Shown here: one piece after another, positions 6,003 through 8,649 of the stretch
How the letters are laid out: each line of letters starts with the position of its first letter
Numbering within the stretch: the first letter of the stretch is position 1
Assembly: GCA_021848165.1 (NCBI GenBank)
Contig: JAJZMW010000018.1
Coordinates: 1 to 8,649 of the forward strand
Length of the DNA stretch: 8,649 nt
Origin: Thermoplasmata archaeon
GTDB taxonomy: Archaea; Thermoplasmatota; Thermoplasmata; Lutacidiplasmatales; UBA184
Direction: 5' to 3'
Notes under the pieces: model-generated
Seen by the model: only the letters and a program-made list of their open reading frames with translations
Database searches by the model: none
Told to the model about the DNA's origin: nothing
Made by a program: the position numbers and the translations under genes

Positions 6003-6011
6003 TCCTAAGTA
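6003..6011 (+). promoter_or_regulatory. Possible TATA-like element for the DRG GTPase gene
   Basis: CCTAAGTAG is the least GC-rich stretch before the gene and lies about 46 bases from the ATG at 6053. Standard spacing would put the transcript start near 6033, leaving a leader of about 20 bases that contains GGCGGGATGG, at best a weak Shine-Dalgarno. It is a poorer match than the other boxes in the window. Confidence 0.3.
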
Positions 6012-6052
6012 GCGCGGGGGGTCCAATCGCGGGGACCTCGGCGGGATGGGCC

Positions 6053-7171
6053 ATGGCATCGATCGAAGAACAGATCCTGGCCCTCGAGGAGGAGATCCGC
6101 TCGACCCAGTACAACAAAGCGACGCAGCGGCACATCGGCCGGTTGCGCGCGAAGATCGCCGTTCTGCGCCTGGAGCGGGAGGCGCGGGCGAAGGGCCGCG
6201 GTGGCGCCGTCGGTTACGCGGTCCGCAAGAGCGGGCACGCGACGGTCGGCTTGGTCGGGTACCCGTCGGTCGGAAAGTCTACGCTGCTCACCCGGATGAC
6301 CGCCGCGGAGAGCGCGACCGGGGCCTACGACTTCACCACCGTCTCGATCATTCCGGGCATGCTCCGCTGGCGCGGCGCCTCCATCCAGATCCTCGACATG
6401 CCCGGTCTCGTCCCCGGCGCCGCGCGCGGTCGGGGGCGCGGGCGCGAGGTCCTCAGCGTGGTCCGCTCGGTCGACCTCGTCCTCTTCCTGATCGATCCCG
6501 ATCACACGAACCTGCGAGGACTGGTGCAGGAGCTCGAGGGGAGCGGGGTCCGGCTGAACGGCCGCCCCCCGAAGATCGTCGTGACCCCGTCCGAGCGGGG
6601 GGGGTTGACGATCTCGAGCACGGTCCGCTTGACGCACCTCGCGGGCGGCCTGGGAACCGACATCGCGCGCGAGTTCGGGATGCACAACGGTTCGATCGTC
6701 TTCCGCGAGGACGCCACCGCCGAGCAGATGATCGACGCGCTCGCGGGCAACCGGGTCTACATCCCCGCGATCCTCGCGGTCAACAAGAGCGAGCTCCTCG
6801 GCCCCGCCGAGCGCCGCAAGCTCGCCGCCGAGATGCCGCCGTTCGTGCCGTGGTTCGTGTCGGCGAAGACCGGCGAGGAGATCGAAGAGTTGATCGACGG
6901 CATCGGGCGCGCGCTGCGATTCCTCCGGGTCTACGTCAAGCCGCCCGGTCGCCCCCCCGACCGCGACGAGCCCGTCATCCTGCGCGACGGGTCGACCGTG
7001 GCCGATCTTCTCGACCGGCTCCCGGTCGATCTTCGCCGGTCGTTCCGGGCCGCCCAGGTCTGGGGCGCCAGCGCCCGGTTCCCCGGTCAGACCGTCGGTC
7101 GGGACCACGTCCTGCGGGACGAGGACGTCGTGACGGTGGTCGTGGCGCGAGGCTCGCGGGCACCCACGTAA
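6053..7171 (+). CDS. DRG-family GTP-binding protein with TGS domain (OBG/HflX superfamily)
   Basis: The 372-residue protein matches archaeal DRG (developmentally regulated GTP-binding protein; Rbg1/2 in yeast) over its whole length. DRGs associate with ribosomes and translation. Order of parts: an N-terminal helical segment (1-48) typical of DRGs; P-loop 'GYPSVGKST' (69-77); switch I 'GAYDFTT' (90-96); G3 'DMPGLVPGA' (115-123); G4 'NKSE' (244-247); G5 'SAKTG' (270-274); and a C-terminal TGS domain (about 293-365) with 'RVYVKPPGRPPDRDEPVIL' and 'VWGASARFPGQTVGRDHVL'. The G4 motif ends in Glu where the family has Asp, the residue that selects guanine. The ATG at 6046 is out of frame; 6053 opens into conserved sequence. 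The 3' end (6975-7171) is overlapped antisense by the fibrillarin reading frame. Confidence 0.95.
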   Translation: MASIEEQILALEEEIRSTQYNKATQRHIGRLRAKIAVLRLEREARAKGRGGAVGYAVRKSGHATVGLVGYPSVGKSTLLTRMTAAESATGAYDFTTVSIIPGMLRWRGASIQILDMPGLVPGAARGRGRGREVLSVVRSVDLVLFLIDPDHTNLRGLVQELEGSGVRLNGRPPKIVVTPSERGGLTISSTVRLTHLAGGLGTDIAREFGMHNGSIVFREDATAEQMIDALAGNRVYIPAILAVNKSELLGPAERRKLAAEMPPFVPWFVSAKTGEEIEELIDGIGRALRFLRVYVKPPGRPPDRDEPVILRDGSTVADLLDRLPVDLRRSFRAAQVWGASARFPGQTVGRDHVLRDEDVVTVVVARGSRAPT

Positions 7172-7889
7172 GCGCCTCGTCGGGAAGGCGCCCGAGCTCC
7201 TCCCGCGCGCGCCCGCCGAGGAAATAATGGCCCCGGTGGAACGGCGACAGACGCACGCTCTCCTCGAGGTCGATCCAGCGCGCGAGGTACTCGGAGGCCT
7301 GGGCGAGATGGTCCGCGGGGCCGGCCTCCCGGCCCATGCTCGCCGTCTTGAGGGCCAGCAAGAGCGCCCCTCCCGGCCGCAGCCGGGCGCGCGCGTTCTC
7401 CAGGGCGAGGCGGACCTGATCCGGTTGGGCGATGTCGACGTAGAGCCCGTCGACCATCGGCACCTGCATCGCGAAGCGGGACGGCTCGCGCGCGTCCGCC
7501 AGGATCGGAAGCACGTTGGGCCATCGCTCGGCCCAGCCGAGGAGGCGGCGGAACGGCCGCGGGCTCCGCTCGACCGCGTAGACCCGGCCCGCCGGGCCGA
7601 CCAGGTCCGCGACGTGGGAGGCGGTCGTGCCGCTCGCCGCACCGAGGTAGAGCCACCGATCGCCCGGGGCCGGGAGGTCCCCGGCCCAGCCGACCTCGAT
7701 CGCCGCCGCGAGCTTGCTCCGGGTCGGCTCCCACTGCCGCCAGAGGACGCCGCCGCGCTCGATCCACCGCTCGCCGTAGACGGCGGGGAGGCGGCCCGGC
7801 GTCCGCGTCCACCGGACGGTGCGATCCCCGCGGCGCTCCTCCCACAGGCGCGGCTCGCGGTCGCCTCGGTGCCGGACCGAGGGCGTCAC
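6975..7889 (-). CDS. flpA: Fibrillarin (FlpA), C/D-box sRNP 2'-O-methyltransferase, with C-terminal extension
   Basis: Fibrillarin is the catalytic subunit of the archaeal C/D-box sRNP and methylates ribose 2'-OH of rRNA and tRNA at sites chosen by guide RNAs. The family core spans about residues 25-224: 'YGERW', 'RQWEPTRSKLAAAI' (51-64), SAM-binding 'YLGAASGTTASHVADLVG' (81-98), 'VYAVERSPRP' (103-112), 'ILADAREP' (129-136), 'YVDIAQPDQ' (150-158) and 'ALLLALKTAS' (175-184). The catalytic tetrad is present as K59, D152, K181 and H221. Homology ends soon after H221, but the frame stays open for about 80 more residues, Arg/Pro/Gly-rich from about 249; residues 240-304 are antisense to the DRG gene. 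The start is GTG, sharing GTGA with the NOP5 stop and preceded at six bases by GGAGG (7896-7900). Confidence 0.92.
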   Translation of the reverse strand: MTPSVRHRGDREPRLWEERRGDRTVRWTRTPGRLPAVYGERWIERGGVLWRQWEPTRSKLAAAIEVGWAGDLPAPGDRWLYLGAASGTTASHVADLVGPAGRVYAVERSPRPFRRLLGWAERWPNVLPILADAREPSRFAMQVPMVDGLYVDIAQPDQVRLALENARARLRPGGALLLALKTASMGREAGPADHLAQASEYLARWIDLEESVRLSPFHRGHYFLGGRAREELGRLPDEALTWVPASLAPRPPSRRPRPAGRGPDRRSDRGTGRWRPRPGRPGTTGEDRPGAGREDRPRSTRRAG

Positions 7890-8649
7890 CGTCGGCCTCC
7901 GCCCGCGCGAAGATCGCGGATCCGACGATCCCGTCGCGCGAGCAGTTCCCGCGCGCTCTCCCCCGGCCGACCCGCGAGATCGAGCCGGGCGGCGATGACC
8001 GCCAACGACGCCACGGTGCGCGCGTACGCCCCCTGCCGTTCCAGGGGGACCTCGTCCATGCGGGCGGCCCGATAGATCGCGCCGAACCGGGGTCCGCGAC
8101 CGTGCGACGGGCGACGCCGCGCCCCGAGGAGCTGCAGCCGGGACGCGGGCATCTGGGCGAGCGCCCGCAGCGAGCCGGCGAGAGCGATGAGGCGAGCGGC
8201 GACCTTCTCGCCGAGCACCGCCGAGAGGTTCGGGGCGTGCGCTCGCACCGTCCGGGCCAGGCGGCCCTCGACCTCCGCGTGATGGCGCTCGACCTCGTCC
8301 AGGAACCGCGCCGCCCCGCGGAGGTACTCGGCGACGGTCTCTTCCGCGCCCTCCGCGAGCTCGCGTTGCGCGTTCCCTTCGCGGACCAGGGCCCGCTCGA
8401 TCCGCTCCTCCTCGCGGGCGAGCGTCGCGACGCGCTCGTCCGGCTGCGCGAGGGCGCGCGCCAGGGCACGTCGGGCGACATCGAACGCGAACGAACGCTC
8501 CTCCTCGAGCGGCAGGGGCGGGAGTCGCTCGAGAGCGACCCGGCCCTCCGTCGGGCTCGCCGCGCGCACGAGGTCGGTCCCCCCCGCGCCCTCGTTCGGA
8601 CGGAGCGCGCCCGGGACCACCGCGAGCGGTCCGCGGGGGGCCGCCGTCC
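7886..8649 (-). CDS. NOP5 (Nop56/58-type) C/D-box sRNP scaffold protein (5' partial)
   Basis: NOP5 bridges fibrillarin to L7Ae bound at the k-turn of guide RNAs. At least 253 residues lie in the window and the frame is open at the right edge; the GTG at 8620 need not be the start. Numbering from that GTG, residues about 43-127 form the long helical coiled-coil used for dimerisation. The Nop domain starts with 'HAPNLSAVLGEKVAARLIALAGSLRALAQMPASRLQLLGA' split as seen at 128-147 and 148-167, followed by 'RGPRFGAIYRA' (175-185) and an 'ARTVASLAVIAARLDL' helix (200-215). The segment between 'LGA' and 'RFGAIY' is short: the usual 'EK-ALFRHLK' stretch is replaced by an Arg/Pro/Gly-rich link. No Lys-rich tail is present. 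The fibrillarin gene overlaps the stop by 4 bases (GTGA), so the two subunits are translationally coupled. Confidence 0.88.
   Translation of the reverse strand, partial: TAAPRGPLAVVPGALRPNEGAGGTDLVRAASPTEGRVALERLPPLPLEEERSFAFDVARRALARALAQPDERVATLAREEERIERALVREGNAQRELAEGAEETVAEYLRGAARFLDEVERHHAEVEGRLARTVRAHAPNLSAVLGEKVAARLIALAGSLRALAQMPASRLQLLGARRRPSHGRGPRFGAIYRAARMDEVPLERQGAYARTVASLAVIAARLDLAGRPGESARELLARRDRRIRDLRAGGGRR
7896..7900 (-). promoter_or_regulatory. Shine-Dalgarno GGAGG for fibrillarin
   Basis: On the minus strand GGAGG is followed by six bases and then the GTG start at 7889. It lies inside the end of NOP5 and supports GTG, and not a later ATG, as the fibrillarin start. It is the only strong ribosome binding site I see in the window, in line with its use for an internal operon gene. 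Confidence 0.7.

Noticed and set aside
6046..7227. Frame opening at the ATG at 6046
   Set aside because: It overlaps the DRG gene in another frame and translates to Arg/Gly/Pro/Asp-rich noise typical of GC-rich shadow frames.
7087..8481. Long minus frame overlapping NOP5 and fibrillarin in another register, and the plus frame at 7227-8075
   Set aside because: Both are out-of-frame readings of the NOP5/fibrillarin region with Arg/Pro/Ser-rich composition; the true frames carry all motifs.
1..8649. CRISPR array, insertion sequence, integrase or attachment site at the tRNA, toxin-antitoxin or defence genes
   Set aside because: No short direct repeats with spacers, no transposase or integrase motifs, and no duplicated tRNA end were found. 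Every sizeable stretch belongs to a recognised gene.

Overview
The window looks like a piece of a GC-rich archaeal chromosome. The evidence is eL15, a Gins51-type GINS protein, a fibrillarin (FlpA)/NOP5 pair, a PAC2-family proteasome assembly chaperone, a DRG-family GTPase, a tRNA without encoded CCA, and TATA boxes about 25-35 bases ahead of start codons that mostly lack Shine-Dalgarno sequences. The large protein made of tandem 'VTFxExGLPxGxxWSVxxNGT' repeats is a type I associate with Thermoplasmatota and neighbouring acid-tolerant archaea, so an uncultured high-GC Thermoplasmatota lineage is my best guess. That assignment is inference.

Layout. 1-1946 (+): 3' part of a secreted, membrane-anchored, probably heavily N-glycosylated repeat protein, open at the left edge. 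1975-2046 (-): tRNA-Ala(UGC). 2189-2803 (+): ribosomal protein eL15, divergent from the tRNA across a 142-bp promoter region. 2825-3283 (-): small TOPRIM-domain protein. 3346-3999 (+): Gins51, divergent from the TOPRIM gene across 62 bp holding one palindromic CTATAG box that may drive both. 5890-5102 and 5086-3992 (-): an operon of a PAC2-family proteasome chaperone and a MidA/NDUFAF7-type methyltransferase; the last gene overlaps the end of Gins51 tail to tail by 8 bp. 6053-7171 (+): DRG-type GTPase with TGS domain. 8649-7886 and 7889-6975 (-): NOP5 (open at the right edge) and fibrillarin, joined by a GTGA stop/start overlap.

How the genes fit together. Apart from the surface protein, this is a compact housekeeping neighbourhood: translation (tRNA, eL15, DRG), replication (GINS, possibly the TOPRIM protein), rRNA/tRNA 2'-O-methylation (NOP5 and fibrillarin, two of the three C/D-box sRNP core proteins) and protein quality control (PAC2). 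Genes that start a transcript appear leaderless or nearly so, whereas fibrillarin, an internal operon gene, has a clear GGAGG.

I see no CRISPR array, insertion sequence, toxin-antitoxin pair or defence system, and nothing I would call a new multi-gene system. The points most worth following up are the shortened Nop domain of NOP5, the arginine-rich fibrillarin tail that runs antisense into the DRG gene, the shared palindromic promoter box, the PGF-like C-terminal anchor of the surface protein, and a MidA-like methyltransferase in an archaeal proteasome-chaperone operon.
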